Part shown: piece after piece, positions 21,601-34,791 of the stretch
How positions within the stretch are numbered: the first letter of the stretch is position 1
Layout of the letters: each line of letters starts with the position of its first letter
From: Membranipora membranacea
Lineage: Eukaryota > Bryozoa > Gymnolaemata > Cheilostomatida > Membraniporidae
DNA length: 64,000 nt
Assembly: GCA_914767715.1 (NCBI GenBank)
Contig: OU612065.1
Location: forward strand, 34,534,001 to 34,598,000
Reading direction: 5' to 3'
Notes under the pieces: generated by a model
Databases searched by the model: none
Told to the model about the DNA's origin: nothing
Seen by the model: the letters and a program-made list of their open reading frames with translations, nothing else
Made by a program: the position numbers and the translations under genes

Positions 21601-24600
21601 GCACCACCCTACCCTCCCTGTCTAGACTATTTTTCCTGTATAATTGATTGAATCTCATTCATTGATGAAAAGGAAGAGAAAAAATAGTCGGGTCAGCATG
21701 CACATCAAGGTCAACTCTGGACTCTGAAAATGTCTTGACTGAAAATGAGATATTTACCTTCTCTTCTAAGATGTTCTACGCAATGAAAGGATTTTATCGA
21801 AAATTGGATTACCTGATTTTTACGATATTGATTAACAATCAACAACTTATATTAACAGTTTTCTTGGCATGATTTAATAAGCTGTGAAATTCATCAATTC
21901 ATTACCTTACAGAAGATTTAAAATGTGGCGAAATATTGGTTGTAATTTCTGCGCCAGGTTGCTCATCGTTTGCAGGCAAATCCATGTGTTTCTTGGTACA
22001 CATCGAACATCCATTGAGAGGATTCTTCATGACAATAAAAAGAAACTGTAATTAATGTAATTATGTTCACCTAGATCCTTGAGATGAGCCTGCATGTCTG
22101 AGTGATGAGCTTCCTTCAGTTCCTCTTTCAACTCTTTTAAACTTGCTTGATGCTCACGATGATTTTGACTTTTATAGGATTCAAAGGCACCTTGTAAAAA
22201 CTCAACCTCTGTTTTATACCTAGCTGTAAAAAGCAAACATAATAATCATTACTATGGAGGAATTCTCCATAATATTTGAAGATATCATACTAGTTGAAGA
22301 ATCAGTTTCTGCTCTCGGGGGTTTTGTCTGACTGCATAAACTTTGGTCAGATTGATGAAGATATTCTGATCAACAGGTTTGCTCACAAGTAAAGTAAAAC
22401 TCCAAACAGACAGTGTTTCACGTCATCAACTGCTCTAATCCCTACACACATTAGATCATGCTCTTTTTCATACCTATTAGTACTTCGTAGGAGTCTTTCT
22501 GATTGGACAGTTGTGTCTCATAGTCATGTATGGTACCGTCCAATGTCTGCTCGTGCTCATCGACCACTCGTCTCATGGCCTCCTTATGATCTCGTCTTAT
22601 ATCCTCTACTCTATCGTCCAAGTACTGCTCAGACTGATGAGAATAATCAATTATAAGGTCACATATAGGTATTACTGCGATTAATTTGATGTCTTCTTAT
22701 CACCTTGTATTTGATCACTTGTTTAGCGATGTCTATGGCTCAACCCCATCTGCCTTATTATTTAGTAAGAATTTTGCTCCACAGGTAACTTTGGTTCAGG
22801 ATTCAGGACTGCGAAATGACCTTAAAATTGCTGAAGAATAAATCCTTTGTGGACTAACATGGCCAGTTTCCGTCAACAAGGGTTTCATTGTGTCATCTTC
22901 CTCGATCAGCTCTGAGCAAAATCAACCCTAGCAGAGTTCGAGTACTTAAATAAGTGATAGACATTATTGTGCATCCTCTCACTCCTTACCCTTCTTTTGG
23001 TGTCCTTATGGTTCATTCTCTCTTCTTCTAGATATAGACTTAGATCTGAGACCTGCTCTTTAAGGGTGGTTATCAGCTGCTCCCTGTAAAAATGAAAGTT
23101 AACATACAGACTTGACCCCATTGGATTGGGAACATTTAGGAATTAGCAACACATTAATTTGTGTCATAGTGTAATTTCTTTCTCACATTTGCAAAATGCA
23201 TCTCTGCAGCACAGCATTCTACCCTTTGGATTGCTAGTTCTGGTGGACTGGAGCTATGAGTCCAATATTGTGATGATTAGAATCTAGATTACGTATTATG
23301 AGGTTGCTATAGAGAAAATGTCTGAAAGTCTATGAAAGCTAAGATAGCATAACTGGGTAAAAAAAGTGTAGATTAATAACTTTGTCGCAAGGCAACTTTC
23401 TGGAATTCCCAGTTAGATAAGGCCACAAAAAATCCACTAATCATGCTGGGAATTCCATGTAAAAATTGCATTGTGGGAATGTTGTTAAGATGCCATAATG
23501 ATAAGGTTAACATTCAGGACAGGGTGGTGAATATAAAGCCTGATTTATTTGTAATCATCAGGTTTCTTGTTACTACTCTATACATAGAAAGCATTTGTCA
23601 GCATTATTGATCGCCATCTTAGCTGCCTGAGGAAGCTTATATAAAAAAGATATACAAGTTGCTAAATCACTTACTTCTCCTGCATGCTAAAAGGGCGAGA
23701 AAACCATGTATATAAAAAACAAGGAGCGGCTCAACTTAGGTGTGCAAAAAAAACCATTGTTTGAGAGTCATTCCGTTGTGCATATGGTAAATACCATCAC
23801 CTGTTAGTGGCTCCCTCACCCGCATTACTGTACCTTGTATTACTTCCTTTACTTCTGCATATTGGGAGGTAAATAATGTGAAACGTAGGGATTGAATTAC
23901 TATATGTCTACTTTTGGGGTGTTAGGGTTTAAGTTACAAATACAACTAATATAGCTAATATAACTCAAGTCTGCTTAGTGATTTTGTTGTACTACCAATT
24001 GATAGTGAACCTTGTACGATTTGTAAACAAAAATAACTGTTTCCATGTACTCAATTTGTAATTGGTTTGCTGATATACCCAATACCTACAATTTCTACTC
24101 GCTGTCGCCTACCCGTGACACCCCTAGCTATAAACATGAAACCCCTCAACCATCTGTGGGGTCTATTAAACACTATACTTTACCTTATATCCACATTCAT
24201 AACAGGTGGCAAAGTTAGCCTGGATAATTATCATAAGCACACAATAGACAGCCACCTTTATGACAGAATATACCATAAGCAATCAGCTAGTCCCATATTT
24301 ACCAAAGCCGAAACCCTCAGCTAACCCCTACATGAGCGTCTCAGTTTCGATCGGAGTAAATCAGAACAAACTGATCAAAAAATGTGGAAGGGATGAACAA
24401 TACACATTGCATAAAACCAAGATGATGAGTAGTCTGTGCACTTCAGAATATCTGCCAGGAGGGAGGAGGGGAGTCTAGTGCTTTTAGTATATATAGTATA
24501 TATAGTTAAGGTAAAGACTTACACTTCAGGGTCAGGAGGAGTCTCTTTGTGTTGGGAGTCTGCCTTTTGTTGCTCAAAGAACTTGTCATTGATAATCATC

Positions 24601-27600
24601 TGGTACTTAGCCTTACTTCTTGATAGTATGTACCCCGGAGCAACATGAACTGGCTTTTGTGAACCCTATAACATTATTGGACAAGACGTTGTATTTATCA
24701 TGGGAAAGTTAGTGAATTGTGTACTCATGTTTCGGAAGGGAACAACTCCGATACCATATAATATAGAAAACTCCCTAACCGCAACAGTTTTAGAAGCAAA
24801 ACGAAATTAGTCGGCGCTCGATTTAAGATATTGGTGGACAGCCAGAACGAAAAATTTCTGTCCTTTTCTACGGATTTACTGTTAAGACAGAGTTTTAGTG
24901 TTTCTATGGTTCGAAATCATTTTATCTAAAAATCCTGCCAATGGTCAATGATGTTTATGCAATCAAAATGATTTAAAAAAACAAAACAAATATACATTAA
25001 TACATAATTTATCTGAAACTTTGAGTTAGTAGACGTGCATGTGCTGCAGGTATAGATAATTCTCAATAGAAGGCAGTACTTACATCTGCTATAGATATAT
25101 TTGCTTCTGTGTGGGATAAGCGTTCAAGCTGTAAATACAAGCGTGCAACAATCATAATGTTAGAGCAGTGCAAAACACTCATTCAAAATTCATTATTTTT
25201 ATGGTTGGGTTACAGGTAGCTTCTGTGACATAAAATGGAACAAGCCGTCAAATAGTGTACATAAGAATTCACTCAGGCCAATAATCCGATCAATTTTGTT
25301 CAGCTGCTTTCCCTCAGCAGGTTCATCGGTGGTAGACAGATTCTGCTCAAAATTAGGCAAACCAACAGGACTGATATTGACTTTGAACAAATGTACTGCA
25401 AACAAGTATTGAGAGTTTGCAGTGGTATTACAAGCACAGCCGAGTGTATATGACTGAAACAAGGGTGATGTGAGAATATGTGTGAGGGTGGTTAGCTTAA
25501 AATATAGTTCATCCTGCTCAAAATTGGGCGCCGTCAGTGGTAATAGCTTGATCTGATATTGGGTCTGCACATCTTAGACAAGGCCATGGCTAATAATCCG
25601 GTGCAGTCGCTTGTGAAACAATGTAAGACAGTGTCTTCACAACAGCCTTAGATATGTGAAAGAGACAAAATATAAGGAACCAAAGGGTGAGGTGTTGCAT
25701 TGCATGCTGGCATCAACAACAAAATCTTTAACAGCGTAAACATCAGTCAAACCTACCAAAAGTTAGTGAACACCAAGGCTGTAATAAAAGGTTAATATCA
25801 CAAAGTAAAAATAAAGATTAGATTGTGCAAGACTTTGATGTTATAAGGTTTACAATATTAGTGCGTATTGGTTGGTGGGAAGGCGTCTAGTCAAATTCTA
25901 GTTAGATCAATCTAGATGTGCAATTGACAAATGCTTGTTTTCAAAATTCTACAGCTGCATGCATGGTGGATGTAGGCCTAGTGACCCACCTCTAAGAATG
26001 AAGCTTTGCAACTAATCCAACTAACAAAAACAGAGTTTTGTGTTTTATATCGGTGCTCAAACATTTTTGAAAATGCTTGGCAAATTCTAGATTAGATTGA
26101 ACAATTTGTTCATGCCTGAAATTATTGCTTGACCAACCTCTAGTTGTGCCTGCCATGGTGCAGGTTTGTCTTTGCGTACAGGTAATGTAGACTTGAATTT
26201 ATGCTGACGTGTTGTCTCTCTCTCCACAGATTCTAACCTGTGGCAGCTATAAAAAAGTCACAATGTAATTATAAAGATTTTATGAGTGTCTTTAAACCCT
26301 GCCTCATGTTGTGGTGAACAGTATGTAATGAAAGTTACCACTGATATAAGCTAAACGTATTCAGAGAATGTCGAGAGGAAACAAACAGGAAAACCCCTTC
26401 TTCATCTGAGCCCATAGATTACTATCAAACTGCAAATTCACGATTTAGGGACGCCCGTTTGCACAGACTTTATGCCACAATAATGAAAGTGCCAAGACTT
26501 TGGGAGGAGTGAGCTGCGGACTCCACTTGATTTCAGATACGATCAGGGTAGAATAGAAAAAAGCAGATGAAAATTGCAAATATCAGAAGCAGGGTATGAA
26601 AATTTTCCCAATCTAACGGGTAGACAAAAGTGGAATACCTGGATAAGATGTGATTCCTTTAACAATAATGTGTACATAAATGAAAGTCATTCTTGTGATA
26701 ATATCATACAACTCATCAGGCTGATTATAAAAGTAAGAACTCACTCTCTTCCGACTAGTGAGGCAGTCTTTGGTCGCCTGTTGGAGATATGTTCTGCGTA
26801 AGTGACTCTAAATTTATTTGCTGGAGTTGACCTAAGCATTGAAAATACAAGACACATTTTATAAAGCAAAGCCACAAACATCTATTTTTTTCCTCCTTTC
26901 CCCCAAAAAGTTAAAAAGAATGAGTAATTGTCACTTACTCTGCCATAGTATCATTAGCATGAACTATGCTGCCATCCTACTCCAAACGAAATGAGCAATA
27001 GGAAATGATCCTTGGAGAGAATTACTCGTAAGCAGGCTAAATGAGTTTTTGAATAAGTAACTTGCAATTAGTCTGACATGAACAAATAAACTAATTATCT
27101 TAGAAAGGGAGAACTACTTGTAACCCCACAGCAGTACAATACTGTGACTACTAATCTGGGATAAGAAACACTAATACTCAATTTTCTATTGATCTTAGGT
27201 AGAGTAAAACGCTTCTGCTTTGTACCTGCATGGGGCTCATGTCTAGTAATAGCTATGTAGCCAAAAATGAAGGCATTGAAAAGGCAATAAGCAAAATTTC
27301 ACACAAACATTGCTCAAGATAAGCTTTTGTTGAGAAACATCAGGAGGGAACAAATAAAAGTTAAAGAGATATGTTTTCTCTTTTTATATCAACATTCATC
27401 GCTCGCCACTTCATTTCTGTTCGTGCCAGTAAGTGTGGGTGAAAAATATAAATATTCCCGGCATCTAACCTATCAAAATTTGATATTGATCTTACTTAGG
27501 TCTGTTTGTCCTGAGATGTCGAGCAGATGACGATCTACTTGCGCTGTCATCCTGATAACCATTAGGAATACTAAACGAAAACAGATCCGATGCTTTCATA

Positions 27601-27628
27601 TTCTGTCTTTCTTCAAACGATTTATTGT
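18631..27628 (-). CDS. FLACC1: Flagellum-associated coiled-coil protein (FLACC1/ALS2CR12-like), first exon missing
   Basis: A long coiled-coil protein. Exons 5' to 3': 27628-27496, 26246-26138, 25128-25084, 24665-24523, 23686-23675, 23083-22990, 22633-22474, 22223-22071, 21435-21332, 20978-20907, 20752-20663, 20229-20020, 18918-18631. All phases agree, giving about 537 residues. From memory, FLACC1 shares the block VAPGYILSRSKAKYQMIIND, then LKEQVSDLSLYLEEERMNHK, then YKTEVEFLQGAFESYKSQ, in the same order. Human FLACC1 is a sperm-tail protein; a ciliary or flagellar role here is inferred. Heptad-rich Lys/Glu/Gln helices fill residues about 170-440; the last 95 residues are Ser/Pro/Arg-rich and end LLVQQW. 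The exon start at 21435 has a weak polypyrimidine tract but is fixed by phase. The initiator exon must lie between 27629 and 28766 and was not identified. Confidence 0.72.
19828..19941. repeat. Imperfect repeats of a CCTCTCTATAATAAAG motif
   Basis: ACC(T/C)(C/T)TCT(A/C)TAATAA recurs about four times, interrupted by AT-rich sequence and one partial inverted copy (AAGAGAGC..TTATTAAG). It lies in the last intron of the FLACC1-like gene. No coding sense. Confidence 0.45.
20293..20326. repeat. Perfect 34-bp palindrome in a FLACC1 intron
   Basis: ATTAATGTGCATGTTGA is followed immediately by its exact reverse complement with no spacer. The palindrome can extrude as a cruciform or bind a symmetrical dimer. 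The two half-sites include TGCATG, the recognition core of RBFOX splicing factors in RNA, but function is unknown. Confidence 0.85.
21590..21635. repeat. GC-rich hairpin matching the one near 5218
   Basis: CAGGGAGGGTGG and its imperfect complement CCACCCTACCCTCCCTG form a hairpin around CA. The stem is nearly the same as in the hairpin at 5218-5272, and TAGAC/GTCTAG flank it. It lies in an intron of the FLACC1-like gene. Confidence 0.55.
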
Positions 27629-28766
27629 CTGCAATAGCAACAAAGGATATTGTCCATTAGGTTACCAGTACATACATGTTTATGTGTATCTGAGAATTAA
27701 ACCCACAATATTTCAACCATTCAGTTGGATAATACTCAGGCTGCATTGACATTTAAAATCTAAAACAGCCGATAAGGGAATGTAACTAGTTTGAAAGCTC
27801 ATATGGTTCTATTTGAGATATTTTTCATTGCGATATTGGACTATCCAGCATTATAACATGTCGATTGGTTACTGCGAAATCGGTCCCCTTCAGTCCTCAA
27901 ACTACTACACTACAGGTCAACTGATGTGTGCTGTTTTTTGAAGGCCTTCAGCACAACATTCTGATTGTATATACCAGTAGCACATGAGTATGACCACCAC
28001 CACCCTCAAGTTGGTCACCCATCCCAGCCCTTTGCAAGCAAGGTATAGGTTCTTAATTATCAGTATGACTATGATTTATTCTGTTTATCCCCAGGCTCAT
28101 CATAAAATTTCAGAAGGTTCCTATTGTATTTTCCTCATACTGCAGAGTAATGAATCTACTACAAATTCACGATCAGAGTGGTTATCAAGATAGGATTGAG
28201 GAGAGAACATTTTATGTGACATTGCCAACTTCTGCTCCTCAAAATTGAGAATACAGTGGGAGATAAGTTACCATGGTTACTTATAAACACAGTGAGTAAA
28301 TTTCCTTACAGCTTAGTAGTTTACTCCTTCACACTCTTCTAACTTGACCAATGATCTCATAAGAGAATATCTAAGCTGTTTATCTTGATGAGAAGTTGCA
28401 GAATGGCTATCATGAATGAGCACACTATAAAGAATAATACACAAAATTCCTCAAAAAATATCAAAATAATCTTCAGCACAGGCTCTCGAGGATAAATTAG
28501 CGATTCTAGCGGATATGTGTATCCCTTAGTATATGGTTTTTGACCTCTTTTAAAAATATTGAGGTCAACTTTGCAATATTATTTCACTAGAGTTAGAGAG
28601 ATACTTGTTTCAGCATTATCTCCCCTGTTAAATTTCTTTTGATTTGTGGCGTTGAAACGTGTGACTGAGAATTTTGTCATTTGTTTTTAAAGAAATCTGA
28701 CATAACTTATCTCAGCTCTGTTGGTGACAGTCACATAGAATCCATTATTTTAATAAAGCAATCAAG
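27629..28766. promoter_or_regulatory. Divergent upstream region of FLACC1-like and TIA1 genes
   Basis: The known 5' end of the minus-strand coiled-coil gene and the ATG of the plus-strand RNA-binding gene are about 1.1 kb apart. The missing first exon and both promoters must be here. No exon could be fixed by sequence alone. Confidence 0.4.
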
Positions 28767-31700
28767 ATGGAGAACACAAAAACCTTGTAAGTACAACCAT
28801 GCATTGCATAACTTGTTTGTTATTAATAATTTTTGATTTGAATTGTTGTTGTTGAAGAAAGAATTTCAATTTCTTGAATATATGAAATGAAAGGCTTTTT
28901 TTTCAAATCAATGAATTCAATTACTCACAATCAAATGTTTAATCAATCAGTTTGGGCCAGTGTTAAGGTGATTGCCCAGATTTAAATCCAAATACCACTA
29001 CCACGTCCACTGACTCGACTGTCACTACCAGTACCTGCGACTCCTTTCCCCTCCCTGGCCTCACTTGACTTTGACTAACTGAGGTAACACTGATAACTAA
29101 ACTAAACCTCTCAGTCTCAATGAATAAGCTTGATAATGAAATAAAATTTTCTACACTACAGTGAGTACAGGGCGTATGTCCTGAATAGTAAATTGTCAGG
29201 GGGTGTCTTTCAATTAGAAACAGCCAAAATTGCGATTTGATCGCTCACTCACTGATGAGCGATACCTGCTAGGGGTCTCGCTTTCAGATCGCTCAGTCAC
29301 TTGATTGAACTATATACATTCTGAGTGAGCGATCTGGGAGCTATTTTGTCTAATTGAAAGACCAAGTGAGTGATAATTTTGAGCGATGTGATAGTGATAG
29401 CTTGCTTTAGTAAAGGATCGCTCTTCGTAATTGAACGACCCCCCTGATCATCAGATTGAGACTCATAGGTTGTTGTTGTTGTAAACTGCATTGGCCAGCA
29501 TTTGCTTGACTGTTCGTGCTTTGTTTGTCTCGCAATCTGATTGCCAAAAGTGAAGAAATTAATGTTTTGATATATTGAAAACCAAACTTCTGCGCATGCA
29601 AAAAAAGGTCCTGACATATTAGTTTCGGGTTAGGGTCATGTGGGTAGTTCTGGTGAGCGTGATGGGGAAATCGTAACACTAAGAGAATTGTTTCTCCAAA
29701 AGAATTATATCTCAAAGAGAATCGTTTCTCAAAGAGAAAGGTTGAAGACTCTTTAACTCTTTGGCAGTATGAGTATTGTCATAGCGTTACCATGAATTTC
29801 AGCGTTTCAATTTTCATTATGCACTCAAAGTTTCAGTCTTGTTGTTTCAAACATTTTTACAAAGCCAAACCGAGGAGATTACAAACAGTTCCTGATATCA
29901 ATGACAATGTTATTGTTTGCATTGTAGTCATTCACAATCATACTGAATAAATCATTGTGTCTTTTGTAGCTGTCCAGAAAAAGTATCCGTTAGCCATCTT
30001 GTCCAAGCTGGTAAAAAACTTACCTCATCATATTATACTATTATACTATATTCTATACATATTTATACTATTTTCTTTCCTCTACAAGTCTGATAGTCTC
30101 CTAGCCGCAGCTACAGTTACTGATCATATTGGCTCTGATAAAGACATATAGATTGTAGCCTGTTTGTAGTGTGCGCTCAACTCAACACCGCCTATCGTAC
30201 TGTATACACGAACCAACAGGCCATGCCATACGTATATACCAAACATTGACTTGTGTGATTATCGTATGGTAGTAAGTATGTGGTGATGTACTGACTTCCA
30301 TCCGTTCTGTTACTGATGCCTGTCTTCTGGTTTGTTTCTAGATATGTTGGCAACTTGCAGCCTCAGGTCAATGAGAACTTCATGCAAGTGTTGTTCGGTC
30401 AGATGGGGACATGTGTCGGATGTAAAATGATATATGAGGTGAGAAGCACTTTTAACTTATTTGAGATAATAGTACTTAAATACATTGTGAATAGTGTCCC
30501 GAATGGTTATATCCTACTCACTGAACATTATTTGTTATGTTTTTATAACTCGTGATGCATTTGTGTTATTTATGCTCATTACCACCGAAGTTGTATGAAA
30601 CTATGAAATGAAACTGTAGCGACCAAATGGCTGAACTCAAAAGTTACAGATGTGGGAATAATCGGCTTTAATTTGTTTTTGTTGTTTAAAGGGCAACCAA
30701 GGTTTCGCAGCAATGCATTAATGGGTAGCAAATAATGTGCTCGGCAGCATCAGCTTTGTGCATTACGCGATGCAAAACTCAAAGTAGTTGCTGACTCCAA
30801 GCAGGGTAACACTTCAGTTTAGGGGAGGTTCCAAGACATTGCTGTAATGATGATAGAGCACAGGCTAAATAATAACAGGAACAGGAAACTGCTCTGTGGT
30901 TTTCTATTTTAGCTGAGTTTGAGTGCCTGATGGAAGAAATGTTTCACAAGAATTCTGGCTGAATAATCATCCGAATTATATTTTGTCTTTTTCCCCATGC
31001 AGAAGGTGCAATCTGCTATTAATCGATGGCCATCAATGAGAAGTTGTTTGAAACCTTGGTTGCACTTTAATATTGATCAATTGTTTTGATTGGGACAAAC
31101 AGCAAACCTGACATGTCAAGCTGAATGGTGTTGGACCGGGTAGCTGCTCATTATTACTGAGCACATTTATTTTGTGATTAATCAGGATATAATCTGTGAT
31201 AATGCTTGTGTTTGTGTCATTGAAGGTCATGCCCGGGGTTTTTAATTTCTATGAAACCCCTGAGCCTTCTTGATATGATTTAGTTCTCATCAAGTTCTTC
31301 TCCATATATTTTACAGCCAGGACAGGACCCTTACTGTTTTGTTGAGTTTGCTGACCATCAGTCAGCAGCTACTGCCCTTAATACTATGAATGGCAGAGAA
31401 GTGATGGGAAAGGTAAGCGATAATTTTGATTCCCCCTCTTTCTCATTTTGCTTGAATTTTAATTAGATAAAATATTCAATCAAATATAGCTGGCTTCTGT
31501 ACAACCATGAATAAACCCCTGAATTAAAAAACTGGTGCCAGGCAGCACAGCTTGTAGACTATAATCAGTATGTGGTGAAAGGCTGCTAAACTATCTTGAG
31601 GACATTACACGCTGATATAACTTATGGTAACATTTTTGTATATATATTTATATTGGTTACATTTTTCTCTGCTTAATTTTAGCCAATGAGAGTCAACTGG

Positions 31701-34700
31701 GCAACTTCTCCAAACTCAAAGAACTCGGCTGAGATGGCTAGAGGACGTGTAGATACAAGCGGTTTGTATCAGAAGAATACTAGACCTAAAGTTGACACCA
31801 GCGGTTTGTTTAGCCAATCAGATGTAGCCTTGCTTAGATTGATCGCAATTTTATCCGATTGGCCTGACAGACGACTTTGTTATCTTGTTGAATTACTATG
31901 TTACGTTGTCAGTGATGGATTTGGTTACTCAAAAATGTCCTAAGGCAGTTTCAACTGTGAAACCTTGATGTGTGTCAGATTTGAAATGATTTGATGAATT
32001 TATGCCTTTTTTCCACAGATCACTTTCATATATTCTGTGGAGATTTGAGCCCAGACATTGACAGCAACGAGTTGAGAAAAGCTTTCTCAGTGTTTGGTGA
32101 AATATCGTAAGTTTCTTTTTGTCCTCTATGGAGGGTAGCCAAATGTTTAGGAAAAGTAGAACACATAATGGTTCAAGATTGTGTCTAAGGATGTATCTAT
32201 GATTACTGACGAGTCGGCATGTTTCACATCGATATTAAAACGGAGCAAATCCAGATATGTTAAATAATTAAAAGACATGCATGTGTTAGGGTAATGTTGA
32301 GTTGGGGTAGCACCATACCGCTTAATTTAAAATGTCCTTTTTCTCATAACAGAGACTGTAAAGTGATCTGTGACATGGCAAGTAATAAAAGTAAAGGATA
32401 CGGATTTATCTCATTTGTACACAAAGAGGTAAGTTATAGATTACTATTTACCTCATGTAATGATTCTAGAATGTTCTACTGTGCCCTGTGATTTTTGTGT
32501 TATCTATTTCAAAGGTGTTTGCTCTCATCAATTTATTGAAATTTGAATATCTGACCATCAAAAATTACCTATGAGGAAGTTAGGCTTTTGAATTGAAGCT
32601 GTATAACATATCCTCAACAATGAAAAATGACTATTACTCTGAGTAGATAAGCTAGAATAGATAGATATGTCACCAAAATCACCATCATGTGGTTACGGTT
32701 TTTTGATTTCTTCACCATCAAAGAAGTCTCCACTTGTGCTTTATAACAGGAAGCCCAAAAGGCCATAAACGAAATGAACGGTGCTTGGCTGGGCAGCAGA
32801 GCGATCAGAACTAACTGGGCTACCAGGAAACCACCGGCACCAGTAGAGAGAGTCAAACAAAGACAGCCACAGAAACTAAACTACGACGAGGTGTACGCAC
32901 AGGCCAGCGAGACTAACACTACGGTATACATCGGAGGCATACATGAAGGACTCTGTGGTATGTATCAGTTATTGTGATCTCGTATATGTTATATATTTTG
33001 TGATGAAAAGTCGTCATCTCTTGTTTTTGTCAAGTTATGCAATTATAATTAAGGGCTTGTTCTATAGAACAAATGAGTTATTTAACAATAACTAGAATGG
33101 AATTATGGATACTAAACAGATGCCATAATGGTTCAGATGTAGTTTTAGCAGTTCACATGTCTGTATGTTGTGATGTGATGTCTGTGTTGTGATAGCTTGA
33201 TCAAATGTCAGTAACTGTTTATAATAAAACATGTTAGTCTATATGATTCAGAGTAATGTTGTTTCTCCCACTGCTATGTTATGATTAAACTGACGATATT
33301 TAGAGCTTTGTTGATGCATTCTGACGTTTTGTTTGTAGATCAATTATTGAGAGATGCCTTTGAACCATTCGGAGCTGTAGCTGAAATCAGGTGCTTTCAA
33401 GATAAAGGCTTTGCTTTTGTCAGGTAAGGATCTGAAGGTGTAATTATTAGCTTGAGTTTAGTAAATCTAGTTTCTCGTCACTTAATATTAGTTAGCAACA
33501 TTTTACACTAGCTATGTTGGGAGTTTCTATAGAGTAATGAAGGGTGAGTAAATGTTTGCTGGCTATGAATTACACTATTTTAAATCTGTGGTGAAATGTC
33601 AAACTATGCTCCTTGAGGGTATATATAAGCTCAACATACCAATTTTCACTTCTTTCTAGGCTTGAGGCTAAAGATGCTGCTGCACAGGCGATAGTAGGAC
33701 TGAATGGTTCTGAGGTTGGAGGTTTCATGGTGAGATGCTCATGGGGTAAGGAATCTAACGATGGTCCCAGACCTCAGGGAGGCGCCGGAGGTTATGGAGG
33801 TTATCAACAACAACAGCAGGGATATTACCCACAGGTGTGTACTATAAAGATATGTATGATAGATAGGCTATGTCGTATTCATAGTATGTCAGACCTTTGT
33901 AGAGAGCCTCTGCTATCATCCAGGATACCTCTGTTAGGTTTGTTGGTAGTTGGGACTGAAACTGTAATCACATTTGACCAAATTATTATCATGTTATGTC
34001 CCTCAATATTTCCTCTCATTATCCTAATCCTATTCGTTTGAGCTTGATACCTGTCTGTTCAGGTCATGAATACATCCGGTCATGATTTTAACTAGCAGAG
34101 AAAGAGCAAACTGCAGCGCTACCATTAAAGCAGCAATTGAGATTAATGTATATTCAATATTGTAGCAGGGAGGATACGGTAATGGATATAACCAGCAGTG
34201 GGGCGGAGGACAACAGTGGGGAGGTCAGCAGCAGTGGGGAGGAGCGCCCCAGCAGCAATGGGGTGGACAGTGGGGAGCCGGAGGCGATCCTAATGCAGCG
34301 TGGCAGCAGCAAGGCCAACAAGCCGGAAACTGGCAGCAGCAGCAAGGAGGTTATCAACAAGGTTATCAAGGGTGAGTTCTTATCTGGTAGCAGCTCTCTA
34401 TGCTCCTTATATGCGGCGGTAGATGGACATGTTGATTTACGATGCTTATATACTGTGTTTTGATGTTGTAACAATTTTGTATACAATGTTTTAATTTGGT
34501 TTTATAGCTAGCTCGCAATATCCAGATTCGTGTATGAATGGTGAGCATTATTGGCTAACCAATGACACTTTCCAAGTGTCAAATGGTTTCATGCTTTTCA
34601 TGTGTAGAATAGTTTGAGAAAAACACAGTTTGCCTCATCATCACCATCCAGAAACAATGTTTAACAGGAAAAGCTATAATGGCTCATAACATAACACGGG

Positions 34701-34791
34701 AAAGGTCTGCCTTGTCTATCCATTAATTAGGGTCTGTCTTGTCTTTGGCAGAAATTATAATAACTATAGCGGTGGTGGTGGTGGATACTGA
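28767..34791 (+). CDS. TIA1: TIA1/TIAR three-RRM RNA-binding protein, 11 exons, complete
   Basis: A nucleolysin TIA1/TIAR (fly Rox8) orthologue. It binds U-rich RNA, promotes U1-dependent 5' splice-site choice, and drives stress-granule assembly and translational silencing. Exons: 28767-28786, 30342-30438, 31317-31412, 31683-31803, 32019-32106, 32353-32428, 32750-32957, 33339-33423, 33660-33834, 34166-34371, 34752-34791; 1212 nt, 403 aa, all in phase. RRM1 (about 6-82) has RNP2 LYVGNL and RNP1-like YCFVEF. RRM2 (112-190) has [12 protein letters not shown] and KGYGFISF, then the hallmark [16 protein letters not shown]3 (220-297) has TVYIGGI and KGFAFVR, then CSWGKE. Residues about 300-403 are a Gln/Gly/Trp/Tyr prion-like domain with repeated QQWGG units and a Gly5-Tyr end. 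Exons 4 and 10 show competing in-frame splice sites. Start ATG is in the context AAGATGG. Confidence 0.95.
29196..29447. mobile_element. MITE-like element, copy 2 (intact inverted ends)
   Basis: The left end TCAGGGGGTGTCTTTCAATTA and the right end (reverse complement TCAGGGGGGTCGTTCAATTA) are nearly identical terminal inverted repeats of about 20 bp. The 252-bp body contains several GAGCGAT/ATCGCTC motifs and shares its core with the element at 8781. No transposase is encoded. It lies in the first intron of the TIA1 gene. A clear target duplication was not visible. Confidence 0.72.

Noticed and set aside
29297-29715. Overlapping minus-strand open frames of about 100 codons
   Set aside because: They overlap a MITE-like element and intron 1 of TIA1, with low-complexity translation and no family.
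34137-34486. Open frames on both strands of about 110 codons
   Set aside because: Shadow frames of the repetitive CAG/GGA-rich TIA1 exon; the true frame gives the Q/G/W tail in phase with the RRMs.
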